In this document: positions 9,836 to 16,869 of the stretch, piece by piece
How positions within the stretch are numbered: position 1 is the first letter of the stretch
How the letters are laid out: the number at the start of each line of letters is the position of its first letter
Source of the DNA: Sinorhizobium psoraleae
GTDB lineage: Bacteria; Pseudomonadota; Alphaproteobacteria; Rhizobiales; Rhizobiaceae
Assembly: GCF_013283645.1 (NCBI RefSeq)
Contig: NZ_JABEKV010000002.1
Span: 1,123,798-1,187,797 of the forward strand
Reading direction: 5' to 3'
Length of the DNA stretch: 64,000 nt
The notes under the pieces: generated by a model
The model's input: only the letters and a program-made list of their open reading frames with translations
The model's database searches: none
What the model was told of the DNA's origin: nothing
Translations under genes and position numbers: made by a program

Positions 9836-9910
9836 ATGGACAGTCGTTTTGCGCTCGTGATGATGGTGACCACGCAGACCTCAGGGTGTGCGGGGAACCT
9901 GTTGCGCTAA
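9836..9910 (+). CDS. Putative 24-residue leader peptide upstream of GNAT gene
   Basis: A short ATG-to-TAA frame encoding 24 residues (begins MDSRFALVMMVTTQ, ends AGNLLR). It ends 83 bases before the GNAT start, and a set of competing hairpins lies between the two. The ribosome-binding sequence is weak (CTGAAG upstream). I found no known leader it matches from memory. Its support is positional: its stop lies 18 bases before the first hairpin, as in translation-attenuation leaders. Conservation of the peptide in related genomes would decide it. Confidence 0.45.
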   Translation: MDSRFALVMMVTTQTSGCAGNLLR

Positions 9911-9928
9911 GCAGCCTGTCTCCACGCC

Positions 9929-9992
9929 AACCCTGCCGAGGCGAGCAGGGTTCGGCTCTGTTTCCTCGGTCCCACATCCGATGAGAGGAAAC
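9929..9992 (+). promoter_or_regulatory. Candidate translation attenuator with SD-masking hairpin
   Basis: Hairpin 1 pairs AACCCTGC (9929-9936) with GCAGGGTT (9945-9952), a perfect 8-base stem. Hairpin 2 pairs GTTTCCTC (9960-9967) with GAGGAAAC (9985-9992), a perfect 8-base stem that hides the whole Shine-Dalgarno sequence of the GNAT gene at 9994. An alternative stem GCCGAGG (9935-9941) with CCTCGGT (9964-9970), supported by GAGC (9943-9946) with GCTC (9955-9958), excludes both and would free the ribosome-binding site. Confidence 0.55.
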
Positions 9993-9993
9993 G

Positions 9994-10497
9994 ATGACCA
10001 CCGCTCCGCCCGAAATCCGCATTCGCGCCGCCTCCGTCTCCGACTGGGAGGCGCTCGCCGCCTTACGCGACCAGCCCGGCGTTCGCGCCGGCACATTGCG
10101 GCTGCCCTTCGCACCGCCCGAACGGACGCGAAAATGGCTCGAAAATCTCACCGAATCTGACATGCTCATCGTCGCGGAACTCGACGGGCGCATCGTCGGG
10201 CTCGCCGGCCTGCATCGTCACAGCGGACGACGGCAGCATGCGGCGGATCTCGGCATGAGCGTCCATGACGACTACCGGCGGAGGGGGATCGGCAAGGCCC
10301 TGCTCGACGCGCTGATCGATGCGGCCGACCGCTGGCTCGGCATTTCTCGCATCGAGTTGACGGTCTTCACTGACAACGAAGCTGCGATCGCGCTCTACCG
10401 CCAGGCGGGTTTCGTAACCGAGGGCGTGCTGAAATCCTGGGCGAGACGGGACGGCGCGCTCGCCGACGTGTTGGTCATGGCGCGCCTTCGCGCGTGA
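9994..10497 (+). CDS. GNAT-family N-acetyltransferase
   Basis: A 167-residue acetyl-CoA-dependent acetyltransferase. The core GNAT features are visible: beta-strand 4 with LGMSVHDDYRRRGIGKALLDA near residue 85, where RRRGIGKA is the acetyl-CoA pyrophosphate-binding loop (Q/RxxGxG/A), and the C-terminal YRQAGFVTEGVLKSW typical of RimI/RimL-like and antibiotic-modifying members. The acceptor substrate cannot be told. GAGGAAAC precedes the ATG, but it lies in a perfect hairpin and behind a leader ORF (9836-9910). This suggests that translation is induced by ribosome stalling, and so a possible role in resistance or amino-acid/peptide modification. That role is inference. Confidence 0.9.
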   Translation: MTTAPPEIRIRAASVSDWEALAALRDQPGVRAGTLRLPFAPPERTRKWLENLTESDMLIVAELDGRIVGLAGLHRHSGRRQHAADLGMSVHDDYRRRGIGKALLDALIDAADRWLGISRIELTVFTDNEAAIALYRQAGFVTEGVLKSWARRDGALADVLVMARLRA

Positions 10498-10647
10498 CGG
10501 CAAGCGGTTCTCTGCGAGGACACCTCCGCAGGGGCTCCCGTCGCCTTTCGAGCACATGTTCCATTCGAAACTGCGAATATGCATTCGTGATGCGATCGTT
10601 CCGCCATGGATGACGAAGGTCATCCCGAACTCGGAGGAGAGGACGTC

Positions 10648-10908
10648 ATGCGCAAGATCATCATCGCAGCCGCCGTCGCGGTTACCACCATTTCCCTTGC
10701 CGCCCCTTCCGAAGCCGGCGGCTTCTCGATCGGCTTCGGCAACGGCCATTACCATCACGGTTGGAGCGGCCGCGTCGGCTTCGCCGGCAGCTATTACGAC
10801 GGTCCCTATTACAGCGACTATTACGAACCCTATTGCTTTATCAGGAAAGTGAAGCGCCACGACCGTTTTGGCAACTTCTACATCAGACGAGTCCGGATCT
10901 GTCGCTAA
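10648..10908 (+). CDS. Small secreted His/Tyr/Gly-rich protein
   Basis: An 86-residue product with a clear signal peptide (MRKIIIAAAVAVTTISLAAPSEAGG, likely cut after SEA near residue 22). The mature part is rich in Gly, Tyr and His (GNGHYHHGWSGRVGF, SYYDGPYYSDYYEPY), and the basic C-terminus holds both mature cysteines (CFIRKVKR, RICR). I do not recognise a family with a known function; similar short periplasmic proteins are common in Rhizobiales. GGAGAGGACGTC precedes the ATG. It is monocistronic, with a strong terminator just downstream. Confidence 0.75.
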   Translation: MRKIIIAAAVAVTTISLAAPSEAGGFSIGFGNGHYHHGWSGRVGFAGSYYDGPYYSDYYEPYCFIRKVKRHDRFGNFYIRRVRICR

Positions 10909-10931
10909 CCCGGTAAAACCGGATGATGAGC

Positions 10932-10959
10932 AAACCCGGTCGCTTGCGGCCGGGTTTTT
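10932..10959 (+). terminator. Intrinsic terminator after small secreted protein gene
   Basis: AAACCCGG pairs with CCGGGTTT around a short GC-rich loop, followed by a run of five T. It lies 24 bases past the stop codon at 10908. Confidence 0.85.
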
Positions 10960-11094
10960 CTGAATTGCTTGTGGAATCGTTGGTCTGCCGGGCACCGACC
11001 TTGCCGCGCCATTTTTCCTTCCCCTGCCCATTGACGACGTCGCTCGGGCGCGCTCCAACAGCACGAGTAGCGATGAATGGTGGAGGACTGGATC

Positions 11095-11874
11095 ATGGAT
11101 CTCGGTATCGAAGGCAAACAGGCTCTCGTGCTCGGCGGCAGCAAGGGACTTGGGCGCGGTATCGCCGAAGCGCTTGCCGCCGAAGGTGTTGCCGTCGCGC
11201 TCACCGGCAGGGACATGCATGCGAGCGGCAAGATCGCCGCCGAGATCCATCCAGCCGCAGCCGGCTTTGCCCTCGATCTTGCCAAACCCGAAACGATCGA
11301 CCCCTTTCTGGATCGGCTGAGCGCTGAATTCGGCCCGGTCGACATTCTGGTCCTGAACGGCGGCGGCCCGCCGCCGACGCTTGCGGCCGATATCGATCCC
11401 GATTTCTGGCGAAGACAATTCGAGGCGATGGTGCTCGCCGGCATGCGCATCACGCACCGCCTGCTGCCGGCCATGCGCGAGCGGCGCTTCGGCCGCATCA
11501 TCGCCGTCGCCTCGACCAGCATCCGCGAACCGATACCGGGGCTCAGCGCCTCCAACGCCTTGCGCAGTGCGCTTGCCGGTTGGATGAAGACGCTCGCGGG
11601 CGAGGTCGCGGCGGACGGCGTCACCGTCAACATGCTGTTGCCGGGGCGGCTTGCGACCGATCGCACGCTGTCCTTCGACCGCATGGACGCGGAAAGTGAA
11701 GGGGTCAGCATCGAAACGGTCGCGGCGCGCAGCCAGTCCGAAATCCCGATCGGGCGTTACGGCACGCCCGCCGAATTCGGCGCGGCCGCCGCCTTTCTCG
11801 CGAGCCGGCAGGCCGCCTATGTCACCGGTATCGCACTGCCAGTCGACGGCGGTCTCAGCCGGTCGATGCTTTGA
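11095..11874 (+). CDS. Atypical SDR-fold protein lacking catalytic Tyr/Lys
   Basis: A 259-residue Rossmann-fold protein of the short-chain dehydrogenase/reductase superfamily. The nucleotide-binding entry reads VLGGSKGLGRGIAEALAAEG near residue 10, a variant of TGxxxGxG, followed by LVLNGGGPPP in place of the usual NNAG. At the active-site helix the usual YxxxK is replaced by LSASN (near residue 143), so the catalytic Tyr and Lys are both missing; the C-terminal YVTGIALPVDGGLSRSM is standard. This resembles the described subgroup of beta-ketoacyl-reductase-like SDRs without a proper tetrad. TGGAGGA precedes the ATG; an ATG 18 bases upstream is less likely. Function unknown. Confidence 0.85.
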   Translation: MDLGIEGKQALVLGGSKGLGRGIAEALAAEGVAVALTGRDMHASGKIAAEIHPAAAGFALDLAKPETIDPFLDRLSAEFGPVDILVLNGGGPPPTLAADIDPDFWRRQFEAMVLAGMRITHRLLPAMRERRFGRIIAVASTSIREPIPGLSASNALRSALAGWMKTLAGEVAADGVTVNMLLPGRLATDRTLSFDRMDAESEGVSIETVAARSQSEIPIGRYGTPAEFGAAAAFLASRQAAYVTGIALPVDGGLSRSML

Positions 11875-11891
11875 GTTGCTGGCGGGCCAGC

Positions 11892-12581
11892 ATGTCACTT
11901 GAGCGAATGAAGCCTGGGCAGGCATTGCGGCGGCGATTGCTCGTCGCCATCCTGTTTCTGTTGAATGTGGAAATCGCTGGAGCCGCCATGCTGGAGAAAG
12001 AACTGATCGCCGCAGCGCGGCTGGGCGACGCCATCGAAATCAGTGCCCTGCTTGAGCGGGGCGCCACGACCGATGCGCGGGACGACACAGGCGCCACGGC
12101 GCTGCTCGTCGCCACGCATGAAAACAACGTCGAGGCCGCCCGAGTCCTCATCGAGGCCGGTGCTGACGTCAACGCCAAGGACCATATCGACGACAGCCCC
12201 TACCTTTATGCCGGCGCGCGCGGCCATCTCGAAATCCTGAAGATGACGCTCGCGCATGGGGCCGATCTCAAGAGCACCAACCGCTACGGCGGCACCGCCC
12301 TCATTCCCGCGGCCGAACGCGGTCATGTCGAAACGGTGAAGACCCTGATCGAGGCCGGCGTCGCTGTCGACCATGTCAATCGCCTCGGCTGGACGGCGCT
12401 CCTTGAAGCGATCATCCTCGGTAGCGGCGGTCACAAGCATGCGCAAATCGTCAAGCTGCTGATCGATGCCGGCACTGACGTCAATCTTGCCGACGGCGAA
12501 GGCGTCCCGCCCCTCGCCCATGCCCGGGCGCGCGGCTTCGGCGATATCGAACACTTTCTAGTCGCCGCCGGCGCCCACTGA
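11892..12581 (+). CDS. Ankyrin-repeat protein with signal/anchor sequence
   Basis: The product (229 residues from this start) begins with a basic stretch and a hydrophobic segment (LLVAILFLLNVEIAGAAM) that looks like a signal peptide or anchor, so a periplasmic location is likely. Then follow about five ankyrin repeats of roughly 33 residues, shown by TALLVATHENNVEAARVLIE, AGADVNAKDH and TALIPAAERGHVETVKTLIE. Such repeats bind partner proteins; no catalytic domain is present. Similar proteins in some bacteria accompany catalase or other enzymes, but none is adjacent. The start is uncertain: ATG at 11907 is also possible, and a TTG at 11871 would overlap the upstream SDR gene. Confidence 0.85.
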   Translation: MSLERMKPGQALRRRLLVAILFLLNVEIAGAAMLEKELIAAARLGDAIEISALLERGATTDARDDTGATALLVATHENNVEAARVLIEAGADVNAKDHIDDSPYLYAGARGHLEILKMTLAHGADLKSTNRYGGTALIPAAERGHVETVKTLIEAGVAVDHVNRLGWTALLEAIILGSGGHKHAQIVKLLIDAGTDVNLADGEGVPPLAHARARGFGDIEHFLVAAGAH

Positions 12582-12595
12582 TACCGGAGGGAATC

Positions 12596-13066
12596 ATGTC
12601 AGAGGAACAACGCTTTCTACGCGAGGCCTTGTCGCTCGCACGCAGCAATATGGAAAACGGCGGCCGCCCCTTCGGCGCCGTCGTGGTCAAAAATGGCGAG
12701 GTGATCGCGACCGGCGTCAACGAGATGGGTCAGACGGGCGATCCGACCTCGCATGCGGAACTCAATGCGCTGCGTGCTGCAGCCAGGGCTCTTCAGTCGC
12801 TGCGGCTTGAGGGCTGCGCCGTCTACGCCAGCGGTCAGCCATGCCCAATGTGTCTTGCCGCAATGCGCATGGCCGGTATCAACGAGATCGCCTACGCCCA
12901 TTCGAATACGCAAGCGCAGCCTTACGGACTGTCGACCTCGGCGATCTACGCGGAGCTCGCCAAGCCGATCACGGAACAGGCGATGTGGTTTCGCCATATA
13001 CCGCTAGAAGCGCAAGATGCGGTGCCGCTTTACGACGAGTGGCAGAGGCGGCAACAGACAAGTTAG
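12596..13066 (+). CDS. Cytidine/deoxycytidylate-family nucleobase deaminase
   Basis: A 156-residue zinc-dependent deaminase. The zinc and catalytic site is complete: SHAELNALRAAA (His-Ala-Glu near residue 52) and QPCPMCLAAM (PCxxC near residue 82). The overall sequence, with NGGRPFGAVVV near the start and a C-terminus without a dimer-swap tail, is closer to guanine deaminase-type members of the family than to TadA, but the substrate cannot be fixed by eye. It lies 14 bases after the ankyrin gene with a GGAGG ribosome-binding site and upstream of coaBC on the same strand. Confidence 0.88.
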   Translation: MSEEQRFLREALSLARSNMENGGRPFGAVVVKNGEVIATGVNEMGQTGDPTSHAELNALRAAARALQSLRLEGCAVYASGQPCPMCLAAMRMAGINEIAYAHSNTQAQPYGLSTSAIYAELAKPITEQAMWFRHIPLEAQDAVPLYDEWQRRQQTS

Positions 13067-13153
13067 CCGCTGCACCGGCTCCAATTGCGTGCGGCAGGCC
13101 CGTCGGGTAGGTTCGCGATTAAAGAACAAGGAGCGGCTGAGAGCCGAAGCGGA

Positions 13154-14362
13154 ATGACACTTTCCGGCAAACGCATACTTCTGATCATTTCCGGCGGCAT
13201 CGCCGCATACAAGAGCCTGGATCTCATTCGTCGTCTGCGCGAGCGCGGCGCCGAGGTCCGGCCGGTGATGACGGCGGCTGCGCAGGAGTTCGTCACGCCG
13301 CTGGCCGTCGGTGCCCTTTCCGCCTCGCATGTCTTCACCGACTTGTTCTCGCGCGAGGACGAACAGGATGTCGGCCATATCCGGCTGGCGCGCGAATGCG
13401 ATCTCGTCGTCGTTGCCCCGACAACCGCCGATCTGATGGCCAAACTGGCGAACGGTCACGCCAACGACCTCGCCTCCACCATCCTTCTCGCGACCGATCG
13501 GCCCATTCTGCTCGCGCCGGCGATGAATCCGAAAATGTGGGCGCATCCGGCAACGCGTCGCAATCGCAGAACCCTGGCCGGCGACGGGGTTCATTTCGTC
13601 GGCCCCGCCACGGGCGAAATGGCCGAGGGCGGTGAAGCAGGCGAAGGCCGGATGGCCGAACCGCTCGAGATCGTGGCGGCGGTCGAGCAACTGGTGAACG
13701 GTGGGGAAAAATCTTTAGCGGGGCGGAAGGCCATCGTCACCTCCGGGCCGACGCATGAGCCGATCGACCCGGTGCGTTACATCGCCAACCGCTCGTCCGG
13801 CAAGCAGGGGCATGCGATCGCCGCGGCACTCGCGAAGCTCGGAGCGGAGGTCACGCTTGTCTCCGGTCCGGTGACGATCCCCGATCCCGCAGGCGTTCGC
13901 GTGGTCCATATCGAGCGCGCCGAAGAAATGCGCGATGCGGTACTTGCCGCGCTCCCGGCCGATGTTGCCGTCATGGTCGCGGCGGTCGCGGACTGGCGCG
14001 TTGCCTCTGCCGCCGGCAACAAGATCAAGAAGAAACCGGGTGAAGCCCCTCCTCCGCTCCAGCTTGCGGAGAACCCCGATATTCTTAAAACGATCGGCCA
14101 TCACCCCTCACGGCCAAAGCTGGTGATCGGCTTTGCCGCCGAAACGGAAAATGTTGCCGACAACGGCCGCGCCAAGCTGGAACGGAAAGGCGCCGATTAC
14201 ATTCTCGCGAACGATGTCTCGCCCGCGACCGGCATCATGGGCGGCAATCGCAACCGCGTGAAGTTGATCGGCCGCAACGGCGTCGAAGATTGGCCGGACA
14301 TGGACAAGGAAGACGTGGCGGCAAAGCTTGCAGCGCGCATTGCCGACGCGCTTTCGCAATAG
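13154..14362 (+). CDS. coaBC: Bifunctional phosphopantothenoylcysteine decarboxylase / phosphopantothenate-cysteine ligase
   Basis: Catalyses two steps of coenzyme A synthesis: ligation of 4'-phosphopantothenate to cysteine, then FMN-dependent decarboxylation. The 402-residue protein has the CoaC flavoprotein domain first (ISGGIAAYKSLDLIRRL at the start, the PAMNPKMW motif near residue 122) and the CoaB domain second (VTSGPTHEPIDPVRYIANRS near residue 197, KIKKKPGEAPPPLQLAENPDIL with the conserved lysines near residue 293). The ATG at 13154 begins MTLSGKRILLIISGG; an earlier in-frame ATG at 13085 would add 23 unrelated residues. Confidence 0.97.
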   Translation: MTLSGKRILLIISGGIAAYKSLDLIRRLRERGAEVRPVMTAAAQEFVTPLAVGALSASHVFTDLFSREDEQDVGHIRLARECDLVVVAPTTADLMAKLANGHANDLASTILLATDRPILLAPAMNPKMWAHPATRRNRRTLAGDGVHFVGPATGEMAEGGEAGEGRMAEPLEIVAAVEQLVNGGEKSLAGRKAIVTSGPTHEPIDPVRYIANRSSGKQGHAIAAALAKLGAEVTLVSGPVTIPDPAGVRVVHIERAEEMRDAVLAALPADVAVMVAAVADWRVASAAGNKIKKKPGEAPPPLQLAENPDILKTIGHHPSRPKLVIGFAAETENVADNGRAKLERKGADYILANDVSPATGIMGGNRNRVKLIGRNGVEDWPDMDKEDVAAKLAARIADALSQ

Positions 14363-14374
14363 CCGGTCGCGAGA

Positions 14375-15217
14375 TCAAATCGACTGCTGCGCCGCAGCGC
14401 CAGGTGGCACATCCGCTACCGGACATTCCCGTGCCTCGATCTCGGCAGTACCGAAAAGCCGCACGTCGACACCGTTTTCGCCGACGATGACGGCTGCGCC
14501 GTCCGGAATCTCGACCCAGGCATTGTCGTCGTCGTTGAGCGGTTCGGAGACGAGACAATAGCCGCCGCTGGCGCCCATCGGCGCCGCGTAGAGCGTCGGT
14601 GCGTTCCAGTCGGTGGCGTAACGTACCGCGTAAAGGTTCCGACCATCGGACAAGGCGGCCGTGAAGCGGACGAGCGGCGGGCGGCCCAGATGGTCGGCAA
14701 GCCGTTCGACGAAGGCGAGCGCCTCGGCGATCGCACCAAGCGGGTCGCGGTCGAGACCGAACTGCAACGCGAGAAGGAAGAGCAGTTCCGAATCCGTCGT
14801 GCCGGTGCGCGCCGCATAGAGATCATTGTCGAGCATGCTCTCCATAGGCCGGCGCAATTGCTCGAAATCGCCGATTTGGCCGTTGTGCATGAAGGACCAG
14901 CGTCCGAAGACAAAGGGATGGCAATTGTCGCGGCGCGTGCCGCCGCCGGTCGCCGCACGGACGTGGGCGAGAAATAGCGGCGAGCGGATCTGCCGCGCGA
15001 TGCTCCTCAGATTGCAGTCAGACCAGGCCGGAAGGACGTCACGGTACCGGCCGGGTTCCGGACGATCGCCGTACCAGGCAATGCCGAAACCGTCGCCGTT
15101 GGTCGCCGTCTTTGCGCGCGTGGCACAATGAGACTGTTCTATCAGCGAGTGCGCAGGAGAGGTTACGAGTTCCTCGAGATAGAGCGGCTCTCCGCGATAG
15201 GCTGCCCAACGGCACAT
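14375..15217 (-). CDS. Class II glutamine amidotransferase (YafJ/EgtC-like)
   Basis: A 280-residue Ntn-hydrolase. The protein begins MCRWAAYRGEPLYLEE, so Cys2 becomes the N-terminal nucleophile after Met removal, which fixes the start. The glutaminase-site motifs follow: NGDGFGIAWYG near residue 40, FLAHVRAATGG near residue 81 and NCHPFVFGRWSFMHNGQIGDF near residue 97. Members of this group resemble the glutaminase domain alone; some, such as EgtC, remove gamma-glutamyl groups in ergothioneine synthesis, but no egt gene is near. It is convergent with coaBC, and a 17-base perfect palindrome lies 53 bases upstream of its start. Confidence 0.9.
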   Translation of the reverse strand: MCRWAAYRGEPLYLEELVTSPAHSLIEQSHCATRAKTATNGDGFGIAWYGDRPEPGRYRDVLPAWSDCNLRSIARQIRSPLFLAHVRAATGGGTRRDNCHPFVFGRWSFMHNGQIGDFEQLRRPMESMLDNDLYAARTGTTDSELLFLLALQFGLDRDPLGAIAEALAFVERLADHLGRPPLVRFTAALSDGRNLYAVRYATDWNAPTLYAAPMGASGGYCLVSEPLNDDDNAWVEIPDGAAVIVGENGVDVRLFGTAEIEARECPVADVPPGAAAQQSI

Positions 15218-15269
15218 GCTTCCGTCACTCCGGTTCGGCTCTTTCGAAGCGATTCGTTAACCATCGGCG

Positions 15270-15286
15270 ATGTTCCAATGGAACAT
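15270..15286. promoter_or_regulatory. 17-base perfect palindrome, candidate operator
   Basis: The arms ATGTTCCA and TGGAACAT flank a single central A. It lies between the class II amidotransferase start (15217, minus) and the Gfo/Idh/MocA gene (15479, plus). The half-sequence ATGGAACAT recurs in the candidate IolR site upstream of iolR (16789-16797), so the same regulator could bind. This is inference. Confidence 0.45.
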
Positions 15287-15392
15287 GGTAAAAATGCGTT
15301 AACAAATTCACCCCTGTGCCCGTCGTTCGTAGGCGATTCGCCGGTCCGGTGCTGTCATTCGCGGCACATCGTCGTGCCGGAACCCCTGGTTT

Positions 15393-15438
15393 CGAACAAA
15401 TATTCCATATTGACAACATTCGCACATTTCATTTCATT
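15393..15438 (+). promoter_or_regulatory. Candidate promoter with IolR-type operator upstream of Gfo/Idh/MocA gene
   Basis: CGAA-N6-TTCC (15393-15406) resembles the GGAA-N6-TTCC motif reported for rhizobial IolR. It is followed directly by ATA and a TTGACA -35-like box (15410-15415), and 17 bases further by a weak -10 (TTCATT, 15433). The string ATTCCATATTGAC is shared exactly with the iolC promoter region at 17738-17750, which supports common regulation. Confidence 0.5.
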
Positions 15439-15478
15439 TCCACCGAACGCAATGGGGCTTTTGGCCGGGAGGAATGGC

Positions 15479-16609
15479 ATGGGCGGCAAACGCAAACTGG
15501 GCGTCGGCCTGATCGGCACGGGTTTCATGGGCAAGGCCCACGCCCTCGGCTTCACAATTGCAGCGCGGGTTTTCGATCTTCCCTTCGAACTGGATCTGGT
15601 TTCTGTCGCGGACGTGACACAGGACAGCGCCGAGGCCGCGCGCGGGCGCCTCGGTTTCCGCAAGGCAACGGCGGACTGGCGGGACCTGTTGACCGATCCG
15701 GACATCGACATCATCGACATCACCACGCCGAACCTTCTGCACAAGGAAATGGCCCTTGCCGCCATCGCCCATGGCAAACATGTCTATTGCGAAAAGCCTC
15801 TGGCGCCGACGGTCATCGACTGCGCGGAAATGGTGGCAGCGGCAGAGAACGCCGGCATCGTCACCCAAGTCGGCTTCAACTACCTCAAGAACCCACTGAT
15901 CTTTCTCGCCAAGGACATCATCGAAAGTGGGGAGATCGGCGAAATCCGCTCGATGCGCGGCATTCATGCCGAGGATTTCATGGCGGATGCAAATGTTCCG
16001 TGGGGCTGGCGGCTCGACCCGCGGAGCGGCGGCGGCGCGCTCGCCGATATCGGCAGCCACATCATCGCCTCCATGCGCCATCTTGTCGGGCCGATCAGGT
16101 CGGTTCTTGCGGAAACCGTCGTCCAAATCCCTGAGCGCCCGGTCTCGCTGGGCGCTGCCGAAACGCGTGCCGTCGAAGTGGACGATATCACCCGCGCCTT
16201 CGTGCGATTCGAGAGCGGCGCGACCGGCAGTTTCGAGGCAAGCTGGATCGCCACCGGCCGCAAGATGCAGCATGACTTCGAAATCTACGGATCGAAGGGC
16301 AGCATTGTCTTCACACAGGAGCGGCTGAACGAGATCAAGGTCTATTATGCGAGCGACGACATCCGCAGCCGCGGCTTCCGCACGATCTGGGCCGGACCCG
16401 AGCACCCGCCCTACGGCGCCTTCTGCGTAGCTCCGGGCCACCAGATTGGCTTCAACGATCTGAAGGCGATCGAGGTGCACGAATTTCTTGACGCGATCGC
16501 CAAGGGCGGCAAGCCTTCGACCGATTTCCGCGAGGGTTACGAGGTGCAGAAGGTGCTGTCGGCGACCTACCAATCGGCCCGGACCAACGAATGGGTCGAA
16601 ATCGGCTGA
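15479..16609 (+). CDS. Gfo/Idh/MocA-family oxidoreductase, probable inositol dehydrogenase relative
   Basis: A 376-residue NAD(P)-dependent sugar or polyol dehydrogenase. The N-terminal Rossmann domain has GVGLIGTGFMGKAHALG near residue 7; the conserved CEKPLAPTV motif (EKP, catalytic-lysine region) lies near residue 105; and the C-terminal domain carries GWRLDPRSGGGALADIGSH, where the terminal DIGSH holds Asp and His. GGGAGGA precedes the ATG. It sits upstream of iolR and shares a promoter element with iolC. In S. meliloti the equivalent gene has been tied to inositol isomer use (iolY, from memory), so oxidation of an inositol isomer is likely but the exact substrate is inference. Confidence 0.9.
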   Translation: MGGKRKLGVGLIGTGFMGKAHALGFTIAARVFDLPFELDLVSVADVTQDSAEAARGRLGFRKATADWRDLLTDPDIDIIDITTPNLLHKEMALAAIAHGKHVYCEKPLAPTVIDCAEMVAAAENAGIVTQVGFNYLKNPLIFLAKDIIESGEIGEIRSMRGIHAEDFMADANVPWGWRLDPRSGGGALADIGSHIIASMRHLVGPIRSVLAETVVQIPERPVSLGAAETRAVEVDDITRAFVRFESGATGSFEASWIATGRKMQHDFEIYGSKGSIVFTQERLNEIKVYYASDDIRSRGFRTIWAGPEHPPYGAFCVAPGHQIGFNDLKAIEVHEFLDAIAKGGKPSTDFREGYEVQKVLSATYQSARTNEWVEIG

Positions 16610-16642
16610 GGGTGTCGAGACCTGGGGAACGCTCAGGAATAT

Positions 16643-16758
16643 GCCCCTCACCCTGCCCTCTCCCTGCAAGCGGGGAGAGGGACTTTGCGCCGGCGCTTTC
16701 CGCGATCTCCTTCGCCCCGCTTGCGGGGAGAAGGTGGCCGGCAGGCCGGATGAAGGGC
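16643..16758. repeat. CTCTCCCCGC/GCGGGGAGAG palindromic repeat, copy 1
   Basis: Two back-to-back GC-rich hairpins (CCCTCTCC..GGAGAGGG and CTTCGCCCCGC..GCGGGGAGAAG) bounded by GCCCCTCACC and GGATGAAGGG. Related copies occur at 21792-21904, 22896-23006 and 41095-41192. This one lies between the Gfo/Idh/MocA gene and iolR. Confidence 0.85.
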
Positions 16759-16790
16759 CGAAAACCGCCCGAAGCAAAGAACGGAAAAAT

Positions 16791-16804
16791 GGAACATCCA
16801 TTCT
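16791..16804 (+). promoter_or_regulatory. Candidate IolR operator upstream of iolR
   Basis: GGAA-CATCCA-TTCT, one base off the GGAA-N6-TTCC palindrome described for rhizobial IolR. It lies 66 bases before the iolR start, suggesting autoregulation. Confidence 0.5.
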
Positions 16805-16869
16805 ACCGCGACCGCAATCAATCGAATAGAATGAGGCAACGAAACAGACGAGTCTGGAGATTCTGAACG

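Noticed and set aside
9765..9993. Known metabolite riboswitch (SAM-II or speF type) upstream of the GNAT gene
   Set aside because: The sequence lacks the conserved core of either class that I can recall, while the leader ORF plus SD-masking stem explains it better.
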